A stretch of DNA of 5,389 bases. Origin: Chloroflexota bacterium. GTDB taxonomy: Bacteria > Chloroflexota > Anaerolineae > Anaerolineales > Anaerolineaceae. The DNA lies in the NCBI GenBank assembly GCA_011053085.1, contig DSBE01000112.1, positions 1 through 5,389 of the forward strand, given 5' to 3'. The position numbers and the translations under genes are program-made. The notes under the pieces were generated by a model, which made no database searches, had not been told where the DNA came from, and saw nothing but the letters and a program-made list of their open reading frames with translations. Positions 1-5,389 of the stretch are shown here, one piece after another (position 1 is the first letter of the stretch; the number at the start of each line of letters is the position of its first letter).

Positions 1-1
1 A

Positions 2-268
2 CGCTATACAGACGCAAGAGAGCAACTTCTCGCCTGGTTGGCAGAAGTTAAACAGGCAAAATGGTTAACTCCCAATGATATTCTTGACAGTTTTCCGAGT
101 GCGGACTTTCCAGGCAATCACACAGTGATTTTTAATATCAAAGGTGGGCATTATCGACTAATTATTCGAGTGCGGTATGCAAGTGTAAAAGCCCAGGGAA
201 CAGTGTTTATTCGTTGGTTTGGAACGCACAAAGAATATAACCGAATCAAAGATGTAAGGGAAATCTGA
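2..268 (+). CDS. higB: HigB-type mRNA interferase toxin (5' end outside window)
   Basis: This is the toxin of a type II toxin-antitoxin system, expected to cleave mRNA (RelE/ParE-like fold, HigB family) in the cytoplasm and to be neutralised by the next gene product. The open frame runs without a stop from base 2 to the TGA at 266-268, giving 88 visible residues. HigB proteins are usually about 95-105 residues, so roughly 10-15 N-terminal residues lie left of the window. A TTG at 38 could be called as a start, but the residues before it (YTDAREQLLAWL) fit the family's N-terminal helix that leads into AEVKQAKW, so the gene is truncated by the edge rather than short. Family hallmarks seen are the VFNIKGGHYRLI strand pair and the C-terminal VFIRWFGTHKEYNRI segment, whose THKEY is typical of HigB. 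The stop overlaps the antitoxin start as TGATG. Toxin-first order is the usual higBA arrangement. The operon promoter and operator would be upstream, outside the window. Confidence 0.9.
   Translation, partial: RYTDAREQLLAWLAEVKQAKWLTPNDILDSFPSADFPGNHTVIFNIKGGHYRLIIRVRYASVKAQGTVFIRWFGTHKEYNRIKDVREI
256..261 (+). promoter_or_regulatory. Ribosome binding site of the antitoxin gene, inside higB
   Basis: AAGGGA ends six bases before the ATG at 268 and lies within the last codons of the toxin gene. It supports the ATG at 268 as the antitoxin start. Together with the TGATG overlap, it implies translational coupling of toxin and antitoxin. Confidence 0.65.
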
Positions 269-1449
269 TGAAACCAAAAATAATTCGCACAGATGAAGAA
301 TATGAAGCCGCGTTGGAACATATTGAATCATTGATTGATGCTGAACCCGGCTCTGTGGAAGAAGAGGAGTTTGAATTGTTTTCTCTTATTATTGAAAAAT
401 ATGAGGATGAACATTATTCGATTGATTTACCAAGTCCGATTGAAGCGATCAAATTTAGAATGGATCAACAGGATTTGAAGCAAAAAGATCTGGTTCCTTT
501 TATCGGCAGTCAATCAAAAGTGTCTGCTGTTCTGAATGGCAAACGTGAGTTGAGCAAAGAAATGATTCGCAGATTGCATACAGGCTTGAATATTCCTTAC
601 AATGTATTGATGCAAAAACAGGACGCGAAATACGAAGAACAAGAGTATTTCATTGAAGATTTCCCTTTTAATGAGATGGTACATCAAGGGTACTTTGGAA
701 ATTATAATGATGTCCGAAGAGCCAAAGGAATGGCTGAAGAATTGTTAGAAACGTTATTTTCAATCTTTGGCGATCATCCACCAGTAGCTATCTATTGCCG
801 ACATGCAGACAAGGAAACCAATCAAAATGCGCTACTTGCCTGGCAGGCACGTGTGTTAGAAATTGTTTCAAGTGAGGAATTGTCTCCTTTCGACATATCA
901 AAACTGGAGAAAACCTTCTATGATGATTTACTGAAGTTCAGTGGTTATCAGGCAGGACTACAGTTGGTAAAAGAACATTTAAATAAGGTGGGTATTCACT
1001 TTGCCATTCTTCCCCATTTACCAAAAACCTATCTGGATGGAGCCGCATTTATAGCGCCAGATGGTAACCCAGTAATCGCATTGACACTGCGCCATGATCG
1101 GTTGGATAACTTTTGGTTCACTTTGATGCATGAATTGGCGCATGTAGCATTGCATCTCAATGATGGCTCAAGAGCCTATTTTGATGAAATCGAAGGTAAT
1201 ACATTGGAAGAATCCGTCGAAGAGCAAGAAGCCAACGGTTTTGCACGGGAGAACTTGATTCCTCAAAATTATTGGCAGACACAGATCGCACCAAATTTAG
1301 ATTTCTTAGATGAACTCCAACTTGATCGGTTTGCTGTTGAACTTAACATTTCTCCAGCGATCCTAGCAGGAAGAATTCGCTATGAGTTAAATGATTACTC
1401 TTGTTTTTCTAGTCGGGTGGGAAATCATGAAGTGCGTAAACAGTTTTAG
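268..1449 (+). CDS. higA: HigA antitoxin fused to ImmA/IrrE zinc metallopeptidase
   Basis: This 393-residue protein has two complete parts. Residues 1-118 are a HigA-type antitoxin: an acidic N-terminal helical region (EEYEAALEHIESLIDAEPGS, 11-30), then IEAIKFRM (58-65) and a Cro/CI-like helix-turn-helix (about 68-115, with VSAVLNGKRELS and GLNIPYNVL). This part should bind HigB and the operon's own promoter. After a linker, residues about 140-393 are an ImmA/IrrE-type peptidase (COG2856-like). It has the zinc motif HELAH at 288-292 (H288, H292 as ligands, E289 as catalytic base) and a downstream EEQEANGFA helix that should supply the third ligand, most likely E321. The tail GRIRYELNDYS...VGNHEVRKQF (368-393) is the family's usual ending, so the gene is not truncated. 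In ICEBs1 and in Deinococcus, such peptidases cleave a separate repressor (ImmR, DdrO). Here repressor and peptidase share one chain, which suggests self-cleavage or cleavage in trans as an induction switch; this is inference. Base composition is AT-rich, unlike alr and recJ, which suggests transfer. Confidence 0.92.
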   Translation: MKPKIIRTDEEYEAALEHIESLIDAEPGSVEEEEFELFSLIIEKYEDEHYSIDLPSPIEAIKFRMDQQDLKQKDLVPFIGSQSKVSAVLNGKRELSKEMIRRLHTGLNIPYNVLMQKQDAKYEEQEYFIEDFPFNEMVHQGYFGNYNDVRRAKGMAEELLETLFSIFGDHPPVAIYCRHADKETNQNALLAWQARVLEIVSSEELSPFDISKLEKTFYDDLLKFSGYQAGLQLVKEHLNKVGIHFAILPHLPKTYLDGAAFIAPDGNPVIALTLRHDRLDNFWFTLMHELAHVALHLNDGSRAYFDEIEGNTLEESVEEQEANGFARENLIPQNYWQTQIAPNLDFLDELQLDRFAVELNISPAILAGRIRYELNDYSCFSSRVGNHEVRKQF

Positions 1450-1455
1450 GGGCAT

Positions 1456-1510
1456 TATTTTTAGTAGTTTTGTTTGACCCCTTCTCCATCCGCCGTTATA
1501 CTTGTCGCCA
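1456..1510 (+). promoter_or_regulatory. Sigma-70-type promoter of alr-recJ, predicted leaderless start
   Basis: The -35 box TTGACC (1474-1479) and -10 box TATACT (1497-1502) each match the consensus at five of six positions and are separated by exactly 17 bases. Counting from the -10 box puts transcription start at about 1509-1510. The purine A1510 is the first base of the alr ATG, so the mRNA would have no 5' leader, which fits the lack of any Shine-Dalgarno sequence in front of alr. The stretch before the -35 box (1456-1473) is T- and A-rich and could act as an UP element. No operator repeat is visible around the boxes. Confidence 0.7.
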
Positions 1511-2625
1511 TGGATACCAACGGGCATTCCAACTGGCTCGAGATCGACCTGGGCGCCATCCAGAACAATATCCGTGCTTTCCAACAGCTCACCGGCAAGC
1601 CGGTGCTTGCCATTGTCAAAGCCAACGGCTACGGTCACGGCATGGTCGAGACCGCCCTGGCTGCCCAGCAGGCCGGCGTGTTCGGCATGGGCGTGGCGCG
1701 TATCGAAGAAGCCCTGCTGCTGCGCAAATCCGGCATCACCTCGCGCATTCTTGTGCTGGGTTACACCCAACCGGCGCGCATCGCCGAAGCCGCCTGCAAC
1801 AATATCTCCCTGACCGTCTATGACCATGACATCGCGCGCGCCTACGCCGCCGAAGCCCAAAAAGCGGGCTTTCAGGTCAAGGTGCATGTCAAGTTTGACA
1901 CCGGCATGGGTCGTCTGGGGTTGTTCCCTGAAAACAACCTCGATTTCATCCGCTGGATGTACGAACTGCCCGCCATCGAATTGGAAGGCATATTCACCCA
2001 TTTTGCGCGCGCAGATGAGGCTGATGGCACCACCACCCGGCAGCAATATGCCCGTTTTGCACAACTGGTAAACGAAGTGGAAGCCCTCGGCATGCGCCCG
2101 CCCTACATCCACACCTCTAACTCCGCCGCTTCACTGGCGCATCCCGCCGTGCACTACGACTTCCTGCGGCCTGGCAACGCCATTTATGGCCTGAACCCAT
2201 CCGCCGAGGTGACACTGCCGCCTGAATTCCGCCGCGCCCTCACCTGGAAAGCCAGCCTGATCTCCATCAAAGTATTCCCGCCCGGTCATGGCATCTCTTA
2301 CGGGCACCGTTACCATACCACAGGCTATGAGCGCATCGGCGTGATCCCGGTCGGCTACGGTGACGGCTACCGCCGCATGCCCAATAACCAAGTGCTGATC
2401 CACGGCAAACGTGTGCCGGTGGTCGGCTCGGTCTGCATGGACCACAGCATGATCCAGCTGGACAGCGTGCCCGATGCTGCCATTGGCGACGAAGTGGTGC
2501 TGATCGGCACACAAAATGACGAAATCATCACAGTCGATGAACTGGCGCAAAAATGGGAAACGATCAATTATGAGGTCGTCTGCGGCCTGGCTGACCGCCT
2601 CCCGCGCGTCTACTTCAACGACTGA
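1510..2625 (+). CDS. alr: Alanine racemase, PLP-dependent
   Basis: The enzyme interconverts L- and D-alanine in the cytoplasm, supplying D-Ala for peptidoglycan precursors. From the ATG at 1510 it has 371 residues, the usual length. The N-terminal TIM barrel begins with WLEIDLGAI (9-17) and carries the PLP lysine K37 in VKANGYGHG. KFDTGMGRLG (128-137) follows, with K128 at the position carbamylated in well-studied alanine racemases and R135 nearby. HTSNSA (201-206) and FLRPGNAIYG (218-227, R220 facing the PLP ring nitrogen in the family) complete the cofactor site. The C-terminal beta domain supplies the second catalytic base Y264 in GISYGHRY, then VGYGDGYRR (281-289), VCMD (308-311) and INYEVVCGL (352-360). 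All expected active-site residues are present. An in-frame TTG at 1474 would add 12 residues, but that TTG is the first part of the -35 box, so ATG 1510 is preferred. The gene is GC-rich, unlike the block before it. recJ follows after 20 bases, so the two are probably co-transcribed. The role in this organism is inferred from the family. Confidence 0.95.
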   Translation: MDTNGHSNWLEIDLGAIQNNIRAFQQLTGKPVLAIVKANGYGHGMVETALAAQQAGVFGMGVARIEEALLLRKSGITSRILVLGYTQPARIAEAACNNISLTVYDHDIARAYAAEAQKAGFQVKVHVKFDTGMGRLGLFPENNLDFIRWMYELPAIELEGIFTHFARADEADGTTTRQQYARFAQLVNEVEALGMRPPYIHTSNSAASLAHPAVHYDFLRPGNAIYGLNPSAEVTLPPEFRRALTWKASLISIKVFPPGHGISYGHRYHTTGYERIGVIPVGYGDGYRRMPNNQVLIHGKRVPVVGSVCMDHSMIQLDSVPDAAIGDEVVLIGTQNDEIITVDELAQKWETINYEVVCGLADRLPRVYFND

Positions 2626-2634
2626 CACAGCAAC

Positions 2635-2640
2635 GAAAGG
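2635..2640 (+). promoter_or_regulatory. Ribosome binding site of recJ
   Basis: GAAAGG lies five bases before the ATG at 2646, within the 20-base gap after the alr stop. It fixes the recJ start. It also contrasts with alr, which has no such site, as expected for a leaderless first gene followed by a led second gene. Confidence 0.65.
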
Positions 2641-2645
2641 CAATC

Positions 2646-4388
2646 ATGACCGCAATCCAACCGAAACGATGGGTGATCGCCCCTCCCATCCCTGAAGACC
2701 TGCAAAAAGAACTGGCTGACTACCACCTGTTGATGCAGCAACTGCTCTACAACCGCGGCGTGGTAAACGCCGATATGGCGGAAATGTATGTCAAATCGCA
2801 TGGATCGCTGCATGACCCCTTCCTGCTCAAAGACATGGAAACGGCGGTTGAACGACTGCATCGCGCGCTGCAAGAGGAACAATCCATCACCATCTACGGC
2901 GATTATGACGCCGATGGGGTGTGTGCCACCGCCCTGATGATCGATTTTCTCAGCCAGTGCGGCGCCAAGGTGAAATCCTACACCCCTGACCGCTTCGACG
3001 AGGGCTACGGCCTCAACCATGATGCCGTGCGCGAGATCGCCGGTGATGGCACGCGCCTGCTGATCACTGTTGACTGCGGCATCCGTTCCGTGAGCGAGAT
3101 CCAACTGGCGCAAGACCTGGGCATGGACGTGATCCTGACCGATCACCACCTGCCGGGCGAAGAACTGCCGCCTGCGATTGCCATCCTCGACCACCGCCAG
3201 GAAGACGATACCTACCCCGAAAAAGTGTTGTGCGGGGCTGCCATTGCCTACAAACTGGTCGAAGCCTACCTGTCACGCTATCCCGTGAACGGCTTGCAGG
3301 CGCAGGACTGGCTCGATCTGGTGGCTGTCGCCACCGTGGCGGATATCGTGCCGCTAACCGGTGAAAACCGCGCTCTGATCAAAGCCGGTATGGAGGAGAT
3401 TCACCAGGAAAAGCGGGTAGGGCTGTCCGCCCTCATCCGCGCGGCAGGACAGGACCCCACACGTTTGAAAGCCTCACACATCGCCTTCGGCGTTGGCCCG
3501 CGCATCAACGCTGCCGGACGCATCACCTCTGCGCGCAACGCCATCGACCTGCTGCTCGCCAAAGACCCCCACAGCGCCTCCCTGTTCGCGCAGCAACTCG
3601 ATGACATCAACAACCGCCGTCAGGAGAAAACCGCCGCTATCCAGGAACTGGCAGAAGAAGACATCCAGATCGACGATGAAACCGCCGACAATAATCGCTG
3701 GCTGATCTTTACAGTGTCGCCTGAATTTCATATGGGCGTGGTCGGATTGGCGGCATCGCGCCTGACCGAACGCTATTACCGCCCTGCGGTGGCGGGCGCT
3801 GTCGGCGAACACCTGACGCGCGCTTCCTGCCGCAGCATCCCTGAATTTCACATCACCCGCGCACTGGACGCCTGCGCTGACCTGTTCGATGAATCGCTGG
3901 GCGAACGCTATGGCGGCCATGCCGCCGCGGCCGGTTTCACCATTTCCAACGACAAACTGCCGCTGCTGCAAGAGCGCCTGACTGCGCTGGCAGCGCAGGA
4001 ACTGGCGGGCAGAGAACTGATCGCCGAAGTGCCGGTGGATGCCGCCTTCAATTTCTCCTACCTGTACCGCAATAAGAAATATATCTACATGCTGGCGCAG
4101 CTGCTGGAACCCACCGGCACCGACAATCCCCCGGTGCTGTTCGCCTCGCACAACCTGCGCGTGGTGAATGCCTTCCAGGTCGGGCGCGACAAGACCCACC
4201 TGCGCGTGACGCTGTCCGATGGCTTCAGCAGTGACACCGCCATCGCCTTCCGCCTGGGCCATCTCAAAGACGAACTGCCCACCCATGTTGATATTCTGTT
4301 CACCCTCGATGAAAATGTCTACCGCGGTCAAACCGAATACCAGATCCAGGTGCGTGAGATCCGCCCGCACATCGAAACCGAAGCATAA
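2646..4388 (+). CDS. recJ: Single-stranded-DNA-specific exonuclease RecJ
   Basis: RecJ degrades single-stranded DNA 5' to 3' in recombinational repair (RecF pathway), mismatch repair and processing of stalled forks. The 580 residues match the usual length (E. coli RecJ is about 577). DHH-family phosphoesterase motifs are all present: YGDYDADG (84-91, D86, D88 and D90), TVDCGI (141-146, D143), TDHH (165-168) and LDHR (181-184), then AVATVADIVPLTGENR (227-242) and GPRINAAGR (284-292). The DHHA1 domain shows FHMGVVGLAASRL (361-373), SCRSIPEF (394-401) and the glycine-rich GGHAAAAGF (423-431). The C-terminal OB fold (about 455-573) has VGRDKTHLRVTLSDG (512-526) and ends in the typical QIQVREIRP. 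Together these residues bind two metal ions and the DNA end, so the enzyme should be active. The gene probably shares the alr promoter. Its 3' end faces a convergent gene with no strong terminator on this strand. The pairing with alr carries no obvious functional link. Confidence 0.96.
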   Translation: MTAIQPKRWVIAPPIPEDLQKELADYHLLMQQLLYNRGVVNADMAEMYVKSHGSLHDPFLLKDMETAVERLHRALQEEQSITIYGDYDADGVCATALMIDFLSQCGAKVKSYTPDRFDEGYGLNHDAVREIAGDGTRLLITVDCGIRSVSEIQLAQDLGMDVILTDHHLPGEELPPAIAILDHRQEDDTYPEKVLCGAAIAYKLVEAYLSRYPVNGLQAQDWLDLVAVATVADIVPLTGENRALIKAGMEEIHQEKRVGLSALIRAAGQDPTRLKASHIAFGVGPRINAAGRITSARNAIDLLLAKDPHSASLFAQQLDDINNRRQEKTAAIQELAEEDIQIDDETADNNRWLIFTVSPEFHMGVVGLAASRLTERYYRPAVAGAVGEHLTRASCRSIPEFHITRALDACADLFDESLGERYGGHAAAAGFTISNDKLPLLQERLTALAAQELAGRELIAEVPVDAAFNFSYLYRNKKYIYMLAQLLEPTGTDNPPVLFASHNLRVVNAFQVGRDKTHLRVTLSDGFSSDTAIAFRLGHLKDELPTHVDILFTLDENVYRGQTEYQIQVREIRPHIETEA

Positions 4389-4406
4389 TTCATAACCACA
4401 CTTTGT

Positions 4407-4433
4407 TAAAAAAGAACACTTTTAAGAGAAGTG
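4407..4433 (-). terminator. Possible weak intrinsic terminator of the permease operon
   Basis: Read on the minus strand, CACTT and AAGTG (plus-strand 4429-4433 and 4417-4421) form a five-pair stem. A further U-A pair is possible past a C/A mismatch. The stem is followed directly by TTCTTTTTT (4416 down to 4408). The U-tract is good but the stem is short and AT-rich. It lies about 115 bases after the permease stop. On the plus strand the same hairpin has no U-tract, so it would not end recJ transcription in the classical way. Confidence 0.35.
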
Positions 4434-4494
4434 AACGTATCAAAGCAACCGATAACACCCCATTCGAAAAGGATTCGCCCGATATTGATGAGAA

Positions 4495-4513
4495 TGGTTG
4501 CCAGTGGCAACTA
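4495..4513. repeat. Small inverted repeat between convergent genes
   Basis: GTTGCC (4497-4502) and GGCAAC (4506-4511) are a perfect six-base inverted repeat around the loop AGT. On the plus strand the stem extends to eight pairs with one G-U and one U-A pair. No U-tract follows on either strand. It may slow or end transcription from both convergent genes or stabilise an mRNA 3' end, but it may also be chance. Confidence 0.4.
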
Positions 4514-4547
4514 CAGACATACCCTATTCAACTGACAGCCAGCATAG

Positions 4548-5342
4548 TTATAGATAGAGATCACGCCTCTGGTAAGCGAAATAAGCGCCAGCCAGACACA
4601 CAACAATGATCGCGGCCGACAACAACAACGAGGTCGGGTCAAATTTTGATTCGTGCAGCAACCTGGCCGGGTTGAAATATTTGAAGGGGGTGATGAACTT
4701 CAAAAATTCCAGTCTCTGGTCCAGGCCAGCTAACATGGAAACGATATATGCCTGCAGCAAGACAAACATCGTGATTGAGCTGGCTTTTTTATAATGCTTT
4801 ATAGCACAGCCCAGAAAAATCCCTAACGACAAAAATATGAATTGCAGGATAAACAGGGCGATCATGATGTAAACGAGGAATTGATAAAATTGAGGGTCAG
4901 TCTGGTAACTCATAGACCCGGCCAGCACCGCCCCCCAGGTGACCAGTAACAGCAGCAAACTGTGCGTAACAGCTGCCAGGGCTTTGGCAGTGATCAATTT
5001 GGCACGGGTGATCGGCAGGGTCAACGCGAATTCAACTGTCCTGTCACGCTCCTCTTTGATGATGATATCAGCCCCCCAGGTACCGGCAGCAATCGCCAGC
5101 ATCAGCGAAAAGTAAGTGAACATCAAGCCCAAAAAACCGGTGACAGTGGTCAGATTGAATGCCCTTAATTCCATGGCACTAATCAACGCCGGAGGCATGC
5201 TGTCGAATATGGCCAGTAACTCAGGATTGCCTTCATAAGCAGAGAATTTTGAGAAGCCAACCAGAATAAATAACACCACCGCGCCACTCCAGATCAGCAG
5301 AGATTTCAAATTTGCTTTCAGTTCTCTTAAATAAATGTTCAT
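4548..5342 (-). CDS. ABC-2 type transporter permease subunit
   Basis: This 264-residue inner-membrane protein is predicted to be the membrane half of an ABC exporter; its ATPase is not in the window and its substrate cannot be told from sequence. Six hydrophobic segments are visible at about residues 14-33, 66-95, 122-144, 153-180, 187-206 and 237-257, the usual ABC-2 layout. Between the second and third segments lies the family signature KEERDRTVEFALTLPITR (96-113), followed by AKLITAK, the cytoplasmic coupling region of ABC-2 permeases. The C-terminus FAYQRRDLYL is the common basic ending, which supports an inside C-terminus. The start at ATG 5342 is supported by a partial Shine-Dalgarno sequence. 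The same frame stays open upstream only as far as an in-frame TAA at 5383-5385. A gap of 13 bases separates the start from the stop of an upstream reading frame that looks like another permease. The gene is convergent with recJ and has lower GC content. Drug, lipid or peptide export are all possible, and so is a role in gliding or sporulation-type ABC systems. Confidence 0.88.
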   Translation of the reverse strand: MNIYLRELKANLKSLLIWSGAVVLFILVGFSKFSAYEGNPELLAIFDSMPPALISAMELRAFNLTTVTGFLGLMFTYFSLMLAIAAGTWGADIIIKEERDRTVEFALTLPITRAKLITAKALAAVTHSLLLLLVTWGAVLAGSMSYQTDPQFYQFLVYIMIALFILQFIFLSLGIFLGCAIKHYKKASSITMFVLLQAYIVSMLAGLDQRLEFLKFITPFKYFNPARLLHESKFDPTSLLLSAAIIVVCLAGAYFAYQRRDLYL

Positions 5343-5347
5343 TGCTG

Positions 5348-5353
5348 CTCTTT
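5348..5353 (-). promoter_or_regulatory. Weak ribosome binding site of the permease gene
   Basis: On the minus strand AAAGAG ends five bases before the ATG at 5342. The match to the Shine-Dalgarno consensus is partial but the spacing is right, and it lies in the short gap after the preceding gene's stop. It supports the chosen start. Confidence 0.5.
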
Positions 5354-5355
5354 CT

Positions 5356-5389
5356 TCAATTGACAGAGTGAATATCGCGTTTTAAATAC
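5356..5389 (-). CDS. 3' end of a probable second ABC-2 permease gene (partial)
   Basis: Reading the minus strand from the right edge gives ten codons, YLKRDIHSVN, then TGA at 5358-5356. The KRDI ending resembles the basic C-terminal tail common in ABC-2 permeases, and resembles the RRDL in the tail of the gene that follows. The stop lies 13 bases before that gene's ATG, the spacing of an operon. Tandem permease genes behind one ATPase gene are common in ABC-2 loci. Ten residues are too few for a firm call, so both the gene and its family are tentative. Confidence 0.4.
   Translation of the reverse strand, partial: YLKRDIHSVN

Larger units (their letters stand above)
4389..4547. other. Intergenic gap between convergent recJ and permease genes
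   Basis: This 159-base stretch separates the two stop codons. It is less GC-rich than recJ and contains two small hairpins, listed separately. A plus-strand open frame starting at a TTG (4403) crosses it and runs on antisense to the permease gene. It has no ribosome binding site and no recognisable protein character, so no gene is called here. Confidence 0.7.

Noticed and set aside
38..40. TTG as the start of a short HigB
   Set aside because: The frame is open to the window edge and the residues before the TTG fit the family's N-terminal helix.
1125..1157. Inverted GATGCAT / ATTGCATC sequence around the zinc motif codons
   Set aside because: It falls wholly within the conserved HELAH coding region and is explained by the codons used; no sign of a separate function.
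1474..1509. In-frame TTG that would extend alr by 12 residues
   Set aside because: The TTG is the first half of a well-spaced -35 box, the added residues do not look like the family, and the ATG at 1510 gives the standard N-terminus.
1387..2643. Long antisense open frames opposite alr (1387-2112 and 2131-2643)
   Set aside because: Alr is complete with all active-site residues on the plus strand. The antisense frames have low-complexity composition and no recognisable domain.
3720..3850. Eleven-base direct repeat CCTGAATTTCA at 3720 and 3840
   Set aside because: Both copies encode PEFH in recJ, each within a segment that is conserved in the family at its own position, so the repeat is probably coincidence.
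3474..4370. 298-codon open frame antisense to recJ
   Set aside because: It is the GC-driven shadow of a strongly supported recJ gene. Its composition (many Q, G, V, H) does not resemble a real protein and it has no ribosome binding site or known motif.
4403..4609. 68-codon plus-strand frame in the convergent gap
   Set aside because: It starts at a TTG without a Shine-Dalgarno sequence and its last part is antisense to the permease gene. No protein family is recognised.

Overview
The window holds six protein-coding genes or gene fragments in three blocks. The housekeeping block (alr, recJ) is clearly GC-rich, while the first block is AT-rich. The style of the RecJ, Alr and ABC-2 permease proteins suggests a Gram-negative-like or deep-branching bacterium. 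My best guess is a Chloroflexota (Anaerolineae) genome or metagenomic contig, but this is inferred from protein feel only and was not tested by any search.

Block 1 (1-1449, + strand) is a toxin-antitoxin operon. It has the 3' part of a HigB-type mRNA interferase, cut by the left window edge. Overlapping it by one base (TGATG) is a 393-residue protein joining a complete HigA antitoxin/repressor to a complete ImmA/IrrE zinc-metallopeptidase domain. This block looks roughly 40% GC by eye, against about 60% in the next block, so it is probably an acquired module.

Block 2 (about 1474-4388, + strand) is a housekeeping operon. A near-consensus sigma-70 promoter (TTGACC, 17 bp, TATACT) starts only 24 bases after the antitoxin stop. 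Its predicted transcription start falls on or next to the A of the alr ATG, so alr (alanine racemase, D-Ala for peptidoglycan) is probably read from a leaderless mRNA. recJ (single-strand-specific 5'-3' exonuclease) follows after 20 bases with its own Shine-Dalgarno sequence.

Block 3 (4389-5389) lies on the opposite strand and converges on recJ. It contains a complete six-helix ABC-2 type permease, preceded by the last ten codons of what looks like a second, tandem permease gene running off the right edge. The 159-base gap between the convergent genes holds two small hairpins, one followed by a U-tract on the minus strand.

The most noteworthy items are the antitoxin-protease fusion paired with its toxin, and the leaderless alr promoter placed right at the edge of the toxin-antitoxin module. 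I saw no RNA genes, CRISPR arrays, insertion sequences or origin.
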